A DNA stretch of 64,000 nt from contig JAZKJV010000090.1 in NCBI GenBank assembly GCA_037367405.1, positions 248,001 through 312,000 on the forward strand. The letters run 5' to 3'. The translations under genes and the position numbers were made by a program. The DNA comes from Ottelia alismoides. Its lineage: Eukaryota; Streptophyta; Magnoliopsida; Alismatales; Hydrocharitaceae. The notes beneath the pieces were generated by a model. That model was not told the DNA's origin and searched no databases. It saw only the letters and a list, made by a program, of their open reading frames with translations. Below are positions 10,906-20,297 of this stretch, one piece after another; the stretch's first letter is position 1, and each line of letters opens with the position of its first letter.

Positions 10906-11865
10906 GATGCCCGCAATTGGGTTCCATCTTGAGATTCATTTTCAGCCGCCATGGTTCGTGGATTTATCGGATTTTTGCATGTATTTTTGTGATGGCTAAA
11001 AGAACCACACCTTGTGCATTTGTGGTGGGTCTTCTTCTCCTCGTCCCTCGCCCTTATTCGATTTTTCTTTGGCCTACCTGGAGGCCTCATGGAGTGCGGA
11101 GGTAACACCTTGTATGGTATTTAACGGGCGTCCAGCACGACTTATCGGGTAAGGGGGCGATTGACTCCGCGTAGGTAGCTCGATAACGTGATATGTTGAA
11201 GTAATTAGATAAGTAGTCATCCCAATTCACGTTTCGCAAAGTTGAGATGGCGGCACAAGCATGTGTGCATGGCAAGACAGAAACCTGCCATCGCCTACAT
11301 GTGCATTGCTTTGCCGCTAGATCAAATACATTACGACTAGTAGGACATTCCACCTCCATGCTAGTCTCGCTTGATCTCCTTACTATGAACCCCTGTAGAT
11401 TCTTGGTAGAGGTCCTCACATAGTCTAGTGCTGTAGATACCATCACACCTTGTATCTTTGAACCTTTCAATCTCCGCTCTTCGAAAGTTGTCATCATCTT
11501 CTGTCGAATCCAATCTACTAGATCACAAATTGGAAGGTGACGTGCCTCATTAATCCTAGAATTGAAGGACTCGCTTAAATTATTGGTGATGTAGTGGCAG
11601 TGAGCAGACGTGCTGAATTGCAATCTCGATCATTTCTGATTAATTCCTATCATGTAGTCAAACGCACTTGTATTGGTTTTTTGAAGCTCTTTCATCCAAT
11701 GGAGGTATTGCTTTGATTCGAAAGCTCTGGCAGCTGACCAAAGTATATGCTCCAAATTGCTGCCTGGGAACTTCATCTTGAAGTTCTTGTAAACGTGACG
11801 CATACAAGCCCTATGCTCCGCATATGGGAATTTATCTTTGACTGCACCCTCCAGTCCCTTTTGAC

Positions 11866-12690
11866 TACGGGTGTAAGAAAATTCTCAAGTTCGATATTCG
11901 CTCAGGTTCGGCTCGCTAAAAGTTCGATTCAGATTCGGTTCGGAAATAAACGAACCAAACCTGAACACAAGTTTAGGCTCGATTAAATAAACGAACCGAA
12001 CCTAAAAATCATATGTTCGCTCAGGTTCGATTCGTTAAAAGCTCGATAAACATACACATATACATATTTACAAATCCTTATCCGTAGAAGTAGACTTACT
12101 TTGAGATGAGTGGTTTTTATCCCAAGGTAAGTGAATTTTGTCGAAAGATAACTAGATATTTACGGGATAACTAGGTTTTATCTCGGTATAAACTATCCAA
12201 AAATAAATAGTCACATCGTGTTTACAACATCTATCATATATGGTCTAGTACTTTTCTGTTCTTTATCTTCAAATCAACAGAACAAGTACAAACATTACTT
12301 ATCGAATATCTCCGCATTATTCTTATTCCTTATCCCCATCTGAATAGATATAAAATATATTATAATGATACTTTTTTCAAAGAGACGAATCCTTATTAAT
12401 CTAATTTTTTCAAAAGATGAAGATGAGTTAGATAAAGAAAAAACTAAATGAATATTTATTCTAACTGTAAATACATATATATTTCCATTTCTTTTCTTTT
12501 CACTCCCTCTTATTAGAGAATTCTTAAGTTCGATATTCGCTTAGGTTCGATTCGTTTAAAAAGAGGTTAGATTCGGATTCGGTTCGAAAATAAACGAACC
12601 GAACCTGAACACAAGTTTAGGTTCGATTAAATAAACGAACCGAACCTAAAAAATATAGGTTCGCTCAGGTTCGGTCCGTTTACACCCCTA
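11866..12690. mobile_element. hAT-type non-autonomous element nested in the MULE
   Basis: An exact 8-bp target duplication CTTTTGAC lies at 11858-11865 and 12691-12698. The ends are TACGGGTGTAA and TTACACCCCTA, short inverted repeats of the TAGGGGTGTAA type. Inside, a block of about 170 bp rich in GGTTCG/CGAACC words occurs at both ends in direct orientation (about 11876-12050 and 12520-12685). The middle is A+T-rich. There is no transposase. Confidence 0.88.
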
Positions 12691-13729
12691 CTTTTGACCA
12701 TCTGAGATTAATGTTAGACCCTTTCCTTCACCACATTGGATAGCCTCGTCCAAATGCTTCAAGAACCCATTCCATGTAACGCTGGACTCATTCTCCACGA
12801 CCGCGAAGGCAACAAGAAAGAGCCCATTTGCAGCGTCTAGGGCAGTAGCAGACAACAATGTCCCCAAGTACTTGCCCTTCAAGTGGCATCCATCCAAACC
12901 CAAGAAGGGTCTACATCCAAACATGTACCAATCCCTGTTAGCTTTAAAAGAGATGAAACATCTGAGGAAGGAGTCATCTTCCTCCAAGAAGTAGTGGATG
13001 ACACTAGTCGGATTGCGACGCTTCAACTCTGCAATAAGAGAGGGGACCTTTGCATGAATCCTCAATGCTCCAAATAATGCATCTGATGCCCTCTTTCCCT
13101 TGTAGATGGTCATATAGGGTAGACGAAGCTTAAATGCCTCAAAGATCCTATCAGATAGCTGCTTCACCGTAACTGAGGGGTTCTGCATCACCCAAGTTGA
13201 TATCTGGTTCGCTACCAAATGCTGGCCAGCCATGGTGTTTCCAGCAAGATTGTTCAAAACGCAAGTGTTTTGGACCACCAAAGTTCTAACTTTGAACCTG
13301 TTGCTGTTTCGAATCAAGGAGGCATGTATCCTCCAAGGAGATCCTTCCTCCTTACAGGCTGTCGTGACTCTACTGCTCTCGCTCTTTATGAATTTGGCGG
13401 CAAACTCCTTGGTGTGGGATGCAAGTGCGGAGCGAAAGGATTCTTAGCTTTCGAATTCGGCCCCAACTTCAAACGATGGGGCATCCATATCCACGTTCGC
13501 CTCAGGGCCATCGTAGTCGCACACATTCTCCACATCAGAATCCAGAAGGTGATGATATCTATTCTCTGATACACGGCCATCCATGTCATCTGAAGCATCA
13601 CTATCCTCCTCAGCCTCGTCAACTACACTATAATTGGAATCAGAATTATCAGAGGAATCAGAATTGGGTGCTGTATGGTTCACCTCATTAGTCCTCTGTG
13701 CAGCCACCGATCTCGTATATCTTTGGTTG

Positions 13730-15247
13730 GATGGTGTCCGGAGGTGTGACCTGTGTACGCACACTCTTGTGTGCTTGATGCGTGTATGCTCTTCACCCAT
13801 CGGCACACTTTTAGTCCCACGATCACCCTCCTGCACACCCTCACTCCCTCGATCAGCCACCGGCACACCCTCTGTTCCACCCTCACACCCTAACCCACAG
13901 GCACACCCTCTGTTCCACCCTCACCCACAGGCACACCCTCTGTTCCACCCTCACCCACATGCACACCCTCTCGTCCACCATCACCCACAGGCTCAGCCAC
14001 TGTTCCACCCTCGCCAGGATGCGCACCCTCTGTTCCACCCTCACCTGCAGGCTCACCCTCTGTTCCACTATCACCCACATTCCTCTTCGCGATCCCAACA
14101 TCAGAGTTCCCTCCATAATTAAGCCAATGTCAAACCTTGTCCCGGCTCCCTCCTCGCCCATGTTCCAATCTAACATCTCATATGTAAACGAGAAGGCCAT
14201 CTTAGAGCCTGCAACACCACCATGATCGACATCGTGGGGATGTGGCTCCGTGGTGCCCCGGGAGTTCTCCGTAGGCGGTATGGGATCCACGGTTACTCTG
14301 GCGTCCAGTCGATACGGGATTGGCCACCGGACCTGCATTCTTCTTGCTCAGAGACTCCTCTGCTTGGATGTAACTCAGAGACTGCACGTCTGTAATTTCC
14401 ACCACCAGCTCGATCTCAGTTCCATCATTGTGCGCATTAAACATTTCCATCATCTCTCTTTCATTCCTAATCTCTGCAAACTTGCTCCCTCTTATGTGAG
14501 GGATCTTGTACTTCAAAGTGATCGTACACCTTGGCTCCCAAGGTACCACCTCAGAGATTGCTTCCATGAGGTCGAACCAGGAGGTTGTGTCCGGATCGAT
14601 CCCGATCCTCTCTTCGGTTCCAAGCAAATACTTTTCACCCTTCATTCCTCGCGTCCATTTGAAGTACCCACCATGCCTAACGCACACCGTGAGGATCCCT
14701 TCGTGTCCACCGAACCACCCCATCGTCAACACCTGCATGTTCGAAATCAACAAAAAAGAACCCATCAGTTAGAAGCCCTAACCCGTTTAGCCTTCATTCG
14801 CTCATTCGATGAAACCCTAAACCCGCTTGACCTTGATGCGGTCGACGAAACGCGGTGCGATGGAGTGCAAAAGGAAGGGATGACGTTGAGGGAGTGGAGC
14901 AAAAGAGGAGAGATCGACGGAGTGGAGCAGGAAGGGGTCGACGGAGTGAAAAAGGAAGGGGAGAGGTCGATGGAAACGAAGAGGAATGGGAGGGGACGAA
15001 CTCGGATGCCTCTTATCCGAGCTTCCCGCCATAAACATCACCGAGGACACGTGGCATGCTTCTGGCAATTGTACCGTACAAGGGTTACTCAGACAACTCT
15101 GGTTAGGTTACGAAAGAGACGGTGCACAAACGGAGGGTCCATGTAGTAAGACGGAGCAAGATTACGGGGTCTAGGGAGGAATATCGATGTTTCAAAGGTC
15201 GTAGAGGTAATTTACAAAGATTATAGGGTCTGCTGGGTAAAAATCCC
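13730..15247. repeat. Right arm of the MULE inverted repeat
   Basis: This is the mirror image of the left arm. It contains the better-preserved N-terminal part of the transposase gene (minus strand, start at 14723) and its presumed promoter between 14724 and 15247. The 30-bp coding repeat lies at about 13868-14080. Confidence 0.85.
13868..14080 (-). repeat. 30-bp coding minisatellite, right arm
   Basis: About seven units of the same Gly/Glu-rich ten-residue repeat as in the left arm, here in the transposase coding strand. The unit number differs between the arms, which accounts for most of their length difference. Confidence 0.85.
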
Positions 15248-16296
15248 TTTTTAAAAAGTCAAGTTTAGAGTCATTTCCAGGATTTCCGACAATTTCTTGA
15301 AATTTCTCTTTCCGACATGGCAAAAGCAATCCGAAATTTAAGGCTTTCCTTTCTCGCAAACTCTCTCTTCTTCAAGGATTATGTGCAGCTGTACGAGATC
15401 TAGGTTGTTAGCAGCATTCCAAATCTTGTGATTGTATGTATTTCTACTATTAGGTTAGATATAAATTGTATTTGTGAATGCTCTATTGTTTCTTGGTGCT
15501 AATTGATTTGTTTGTGTCTTGTATAGCATTTATTTTACGATCATAAGCTATGCAATGCATCTATTAGATCTACATGTTAGAAAGATTTGTGTTTGTGTGT
15601 GTATGTGTGTGTTATATTTTACTTCTAAAATTAAATATTTGTCTAAGTTGAAAGCATTTTGGTTAGATATAAGTTCTATGCTATTATTTCGATCTTCGTT
15701 TTCTTACGTAAGATATCATTTTGCTAGTACTCTTTGTTGGCCTATGTTTTCTCTGTTATTATTGCTTGTGTCACTATTCTCTTCTTGTTCAAGAGGTGAT
15801 ACTAAGGGCTTCTGATTTCGGTACCAAAGTTGGTTCTGAGTAACATACCACTTTTTGATTGTTGGAGCGATTGGATGGAAATTTAATAGAACATATCATC
15901 TTAATATCTTACTTTTAGTCCAGGAGACAACGCAATTCTATCTCATTTGTTGAGTTAAAGAATATTATGAGTCATGTTTTTAGAAAGAAAATAAGTTTTC
16001 AAGTAATTTCCTCACTTTTCGGTCATTTCACATCACAGAAATTCCATCGGATTTCTTTTTCTAGGCTTTCTAAAATGAAACCGAAACCCAACATTAGGCC
16101 TTGGTCTGCATCGCATTGGGTTGTGTCGCGCTGCTTTCGATGGTTTTGGTTGCGATCTATTGATCGAGCAAACCCAAGAAGGAGTATGTCGAAGGATCTC
16201 CAAGAACCGTGATCGGTTTGAGCAACCATCTCCTCATCACGGTTTGCTATGTCAGATTCCTTCCATGTGTTCTGATCCTTAATTTCTGCTGCAAGC
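15248..16296. other. Intergenic, no gene seen
   Basis: Mostly A+T-rich, with a TG/TGTA microsatellite at about 15588-15614. Short open frames show no recognisable domain. Confidence 0.5.
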
Positions 16297-16762
16297 CCTT
16301 CGAAGCTTGTGGTGCTCCAGATGGACATGGCGATCCACGCGTACGAGGAATTTATGAGTATCATCGAGAACCTGAGCGAGAAGTATATAATGTACAAGTG
16401 TGTGCACAATAACACTAAATCGGTGGCGATTAAGAGATTGTACAGCCAACTCCGCACAACTATCGCGAGTTCAAGACGGTGCTCGAGAAGATCGGGAGCA
16501 TCATGCACCACAACCTCGTCAACCTGCACGGCAAATCGCTCTCTCCGCACGTGACCCTTCTCCTCTGCGACTACGTGGAGACAACTCCCGCTTGGATCTC
16601 GTGCATGACAAGTCAAAAAAGGTGAAGCTCGACTGGGACACGATGTTGCAGATCACGATCAGTTCGGCACATGGACTAGCCTACCTCCACCGTGATTGCA
16701 ACCCACGTATCATCCAGCAAGACGAAGTCTTCGAACATCTTGCTGGACAGTGGCAATGTGTG
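16297..16762 (+). pseudogene. ERECTA-family receptor kinase fragment
   Basis: Reading across at least two frame changes gives the juxtamembrane and N-lobe of an ERECTA-type leucine-rich-repeat receptor kinase: SKLVVLQMDMAIHAYEEFM and ENLSEKYI, then YKCVHNNTKSVAIKRLYSQ (catalytic Lys in VAIK), IGSIMHHNLVNLHG, LDWDTMLQI and GLAYLHRDCNPRII. After a 1-base shift it ends with KSSNILLDSGN (about 16722-16755). About eight residues are missing between EKYI and YKC; these would form the glycine-rich ATP loop. The catalytic His-Arg-Asp is changed to Gln-Gln-Asp. No LRR, transmembrane segment or C-lobe is present. It cannot encode an active kinase; ERECTA identity is by recall of the family sequence. 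Confidence 0.85.
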
Positions 16763-16799
16763 TGGAAGAGGGAAGAGAATGAGTAGTGGCATCAATTGT

Positions 16800-16985
16800 A
16801 GGTGAACTTAAAGGGTGGATTATTTAAATACTAGACGGATTCCGTCATAGTTAACGGAGAAATGGATGGAAGTTAACACGTGGTTATGCCGGATAAGAGT
16901 TCAGCACTATTTGGGATTCAAGGTGTAATTATGAATTATCGAGAAATCTAGGTGTAATTATCATAGGGTTATGGATATAAATATC
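16800..16985. repeat. Possible MULE-like terminus
   Basis: The stretch contains AACGGAG, two copies of AGGTGTAATTAT and a palindromic end (GGGTTATGGATATAAATATCCC), an organisation like the proven MULE end at 15247. No matching left end was found between 15248 and 16297, so the assignment is tentative. Confidence 0.3.
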
Positions 16986-17004
16986 CCTAAATTAAATGGT
17001 GCTC

Positions 17005-17984
17005 CTGTTAAAGCAAATGACAGAGATGGGATTGAGGTGGTTTTCTCCCAAAAACATCTTAAGGATTATCTTCACTACCTTGAGGTGCAATTTTGAAAAC
17101 CATGAACTTCTAGGGATTTGGCCAAGCCTCAAGATCTAAGTGAGGATATGCCTCATTTCGATGCTTCAATTGGATCAAGAATTTTTTTTTCATTGTTGTA
17201 ATAGCGAAATTTTATGTTCTAATAAAAGAGAATTTATATCTTCGGAAGAATCCAATTGAATACTTAATGAACAGAAAAGCTTTAATTAAACTTGAGTTAG
17301 TAAATCTCTAATTACATGCCTCTGTTTTCCCGTCAAAAATTGTATTTTTGTGGCAAAATATATTATTCGACGGGATTGGCCGAGATTCATGACCAGTGAT
17401 TTTGAACGACATGCTTCAATCATACTAATTTACCTGTTCAAGGTTTCCATTTTTTGAGAGTATCTGACTGCTTTATTGGCTTCCATCCGAACCAAACAAT
17501 TGATCTGCTGGTTGAGCAGTCGCTCCCCCAAACAAAATACCAAGGTTCGAATCCAACAACCCCCTTCTACCAGAAAAAAGGTACTGAAGGATGGGAGCAG
17601 GGGAATGACCCTAACTATCTAAAAAATTTATTGACTTCCATTCTAATGGTTGTGTTTCTGCATATGTGGAAATTAGCTATTTGTCCCTATTAGATGACAT
17701 GTTTTCAGATACTTGTAAATAGTATTCCGGAGTTTTCTATGTATTCTTGTTTCGAATATCCATTTTAGTAAAGTTTATGTCAGAAATCTGGCCTATCAAT
17801 TTAAAATGATGTGCAACTTCAGTACTTTTATACTAGATTTGGATATCAAACTTTTGTAATTATCCTTTGGCTTTTTAAGAAACTAATGTCCATGAGTAGG
17901 ATGAAATATATGCTAAATCTTTTAAACTCATTTGCTCGGAGATGGTCCGATGGCATTTTGCCCTCATGCTTTGTTGCTTTACAG
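17005..17984 (+). other. Upstream or intronic region of the CDC5-like gene
   Basis: No exon similar to the missing N-terminal part of CDC5 is visible here. Bases 17509-17519 (TGGTTGAGCAG) fit an RNA polymerase III A box and 17544-17554 (GGTTCGAATCC) fit a B box, so a tRNA-derived SINE remnant may lie at about 17490-17600. The spacing of 24 bases is short and no tRNA folds. The stretch ends in a splice acceptor (TTTACAG) at 17984. Confidence 0.4.
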
Positions 17985-20297
17985 GCTGATATATTGATAA
18001 AGGAGGAGATTATGCATCTCCGTGTTGCTATGGGCCATGAAAGTGAGTCTCTGGATGATTTTGTTAAGGCCCGTGATGCATGCCAGGAAGATCTCATGTA
18101 CTTTCCTGCTCGGTCCACCTATGGTCTTGCAAGTGTGGCTGGCACAAGTGAAAAACTTGAATCATTGCAGAATGAGTTTGAGAATCTACGGACTAGGTTG
18201 GATGAAGAGGCTAAAAAGGCGACTAAGGCTGAACAGAAGATAAAAGTTCTTACCCAAGGATACCAGGTACACATCTCTACTTCTGTTATTGACTTTTTTA
18301 GCAGTGTTTATATCAGCATTCACATAGAATCTGGAACGCCAAGTTTTTTGTCTGGAACACCAAGTTTGACCGGAACACCAAGTTTTTTGTCACGTATAAT
18401 CCACATTCATTTCCTTTTTCTAATATGTGCATTACTTATAATTTAACATCTTGCAGACACGCGCAGGAAAGCTGTGGTCCCAGATTGAAGCCACCTTCAA
18501 ACAGATGGACACTTCGGCAACTGAGTTGGAATGCTTTGAAGCTCTAAAGAAGCAAGAACATATGGCAGCTTCATATAGAGTTAATTACTTAATTGGGGAA
18601 GTAAAGAAGCAAAGGGAGCTCGAGAATACTCTTCAGCATCGTTATGGGGACATTTTAGCTGAGCATGCGAGGGTTGAGCAACTTGTTCAGGAGCATAGAT
18701 TACAACTGCGTATCCAGGAGGAGATCGCAGCACGAAACCGTGCACTCGAGGAGGAGAGGGTGCGCAAGGAGCAGGCTCTACTTGAGGAGGAAATGGCACG
18801 CAAGGAGCAGGCTCGTCTCGAGGAGGAGAAATTGCGTAAGGAGCAGGCTCTACTCGAGGAGGAGAAATTGCGTAAGGAGCAGGCTCGTCTCGAGGAGGAG
18901 AAGGCGCGCAATGAGCAGGCTCGTCTCGAGGAGGAGAAGGCGCGCAATGAGCAGGCTCTACTTGAGGAAGAAATGGCACGTAAGGAGCAGGCTCGTCTTG
19001 AGGATGAAAGGGTGCATAAGCAGCAGTCATTACTTGTCGAGGAGGAAATGGTGCGTACAGAATATGAACAGGAGAGGGTGTGTAAGGAGCATGATCTACT
19101 TGAGGAGGAAATGTCACACAAAGAGCAGACTCATCTCGAGGAGGAGAGGCTGCATAAGGAGCACCCTCCATTCGAGGAGGAAATGCCACGCAAGGAGCAT
19201 GCCTGTCTCGAGGAGGAGATGATGCGTAAGGAGCATGATCTACTTGAGGAGGAAACAGTGCGCAAGGAGCTGGTTTGTCCGGAAGAGGAAACGTTGCACA
19301 ATGAACAGCATCTTCTTGAGGAGGAATCAACATTAAAGTCTAATGTTCTGGAAATTGCGGAATCCATTAATTGTGAACAATTCAATGGTCCTGTGGAGAT
19401 TGTACCTAACGATTTGCCGATTTCAACTGAGCCAATCACAGCCTGTCTCCGTAATGAACAGTCTCTACGTGAGGAAGGAACGACGTGCAATGAGCATTCT
19501 CATCTCAAGGAGGAGAAGGTGCGTAAGGAGAATGAACTATTCAAGGAGGAACCGATGTGCAAGGAGCATGTTTGTCCCAATGAGGAAATGATGCAGACCG
19601 ATCAGTCTCATCTTGAGGAGGAATCGTCATTGAAGTCTAATGCTCTGGAAATTGCGGAATTCATCGATTGCGAACAATTCAATGGTCCTATGGAGACTGT
19701 ACCTAATGATTTACCGATTCCAACTGAGCCAGTCATAGCCTGTCCAGTCCAGGATACCCATGAGATGGATTCTACCATCACGACCATTGATGTCAACGAA
19801 AGCTCATTACCAGCCTCCATTATTGCAGAACATGGAAATGCTATTGCTCCAACAGCTGTTGCCGGACTTCTCGGTCAATCCGATGTTTCAACGGAACAAG
19901 AGATTTGCATTTCCATGGAGGCCATTATTTCCGAGCTCCCTGGAGAATCCAGCATTTTAAAGGTTTGAGATTCCATAGCCTTGTTTGTAGATATTTGTAA
20001 TATATTCTGTTACTTAAACCCACTGTTTTCTTGTCCGTCAATGTGGAGGGTCATCCATCGTTTGATGCAATGCAGGCGGCATCTGATGGCGTTATTACTT
20101 CATTAAGCGACACACAAGTTGATGTTGAAAAATGCAGCTCAGATTATCAGCAGGCTGCTCTGACTGATCAAGTAAAAGAAACTTTGGAGGTTGAAGCTCA
20201 CTGCAGAATGGTTGTAGAAGACACTGTGACAGAACCAATCAATGGGATTCCGGTGACTACTGATGTACCAGGGACCGCAGATGACATGCTTGGCTAA
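17985..20297 (+). CDS. CDC5-like protein, C-terminal part only, with expanded coiled coil
   Basis: Three exons join in frame: 17985-18266, 18457-19962 and 20076-20297 (stop TAA), giving about 669 residues with no internal stop and GT-AG introns. Exon 1 and the start of exon 2 match the conserved C-terminal region of plant CDC5 (LRVAMGHESESLDDFVKA, YGLASVAG, GKLWSQIEATFKQMDT, ELECFEALKKQEHMAASYR). CDC5 is a nuclear MYB-type protein of the Prp19/NineTeen splicing complex. The MYB repeats and middle region are absent; no upstream exon is seen between the MULE and 17985. Exon 2 then carries a Glu/Arg/Lys 12-residue repeat array and a duplicated Ser/Pro-rich tail. Reading into intron 2 meets TGA at 19966, removing the last 73 residues. 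It is either a partial duplicate or the 3' end of a gene whose 5' part lies beyond the window. The true start is unknown. Confidence 0.75.
18330..18390 (+). repeat. Three tandem 20-24-bp repeats in intron 1
   Basis: The phrase TGGAACACCAAGTTT with variable T/G filling occurs three times in succession just before the acceptor at 18456. It is degenerate but clear by eye. Confidence 0.75.
18745..19314 (+). repeat. 36-bp coding repeat array (12-residue coiled-coil unit)
   Basis: About sixteen units encode variants of LEEEKxRKEQAR. The first eight (18745-19032) are exactly 36 bp apart and near identical; later units diverge and some are shortened (for example at 19033-19098). The pattern predicts a long charged single helix or coiled coil. 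The antisense open frame over the same region is a by-product of the repeat. Confidence 0.93.
19315..19743 (+). repeat. 297-bp coding duplication in exon 2
   Basis: The segment beginning LEEESTLKSNVLEIAE at 19315 recurs as LEEESSLKSNALEIAE at 19612, exactly 297 bp (99 codons) later. Both continue through CEQFNGP, PNDLPI and TEP. The duplication keeps the reading frame. Confidence 0.92.

Larger units (their letters stand above)
10790..14723 (-). pseudogene. MULE transposase (MuDR/FAR1-type), disrupted
   Basis: On the minus strand the frame starts at 14723 (MGWFGGHEG) with a PB1-like N-terminal domain to about 14390. A Gly/Glu-rich repeat and an acidic Asp/Ser-rich linker follow (to about 13444). 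The catalytic domain reads down to 12691 with LGLDGCHLKGKY (first Asp) and TLISDGQK (second Asp). After the hAT-type insertion it resumes at 11857, continues through a SWIM finger (CTCRRW...CTHACA, about 11265-11320), and ends with a GRPKK motif and a CCHC knuckle (CTRCGSFSHHKNTC, about 10990-11035). A TGA replaces Trp near 11628, and frames are lost between segments. Family knowledge: it cuts and pastes the element by a DDE mechanism in the nucleus. This copy cannot be functional. Confidence 0.87.
9078..15247 (-). mobile_element. Mutator-like element (MULE) with very long inverted repeats
   Basis: The outer ends are inverted copies: GGGATTTTTACCCAGCAGAC at 9078 is mirrored by the sequence ending GGGTAAAAATCCC at 15247. 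Inverted similarity continues for at least 1.5 kb on each side, up to the assembly gap on the left. The interior encodes a plant MULE transposase on the minus strand, including a SWIM zinc finger and a CCHC knuckle. A hAT-type element splits it. Each terminus is itself a small palindrome. The immediate 9-bp flanks do not match, so the target duplication is eroded or absent. Confidence 0.85.

Noticed and set aside
10260..14080. CRISPR-like array because of regularly spaced 30-bp repeats
   Set aside because: The units are directly tandem without unique spacers, are coding, and the genome is a plant.
9069..15256. 9-bp target duplication for the MULE
   Set aside because: The immediate flanks TATTATATA and TTTTTAAAA agree at only about five of nine positions in A+T-rich DNA, which is not convincing.
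17454..17693. Open frame or tRNA gene with a GGTTCGAATCC B box
   Set aside because: No cloverleaf can be formed and the A/B spacing is short; a SINE remnant is the better reading.
18581..19333. 250-codon open frame antisense to the coiled-coil exon
   Set aside because: It exists only because the 36-bp repeat keeps all frames open; the sense strand has family similarity and splice sites.
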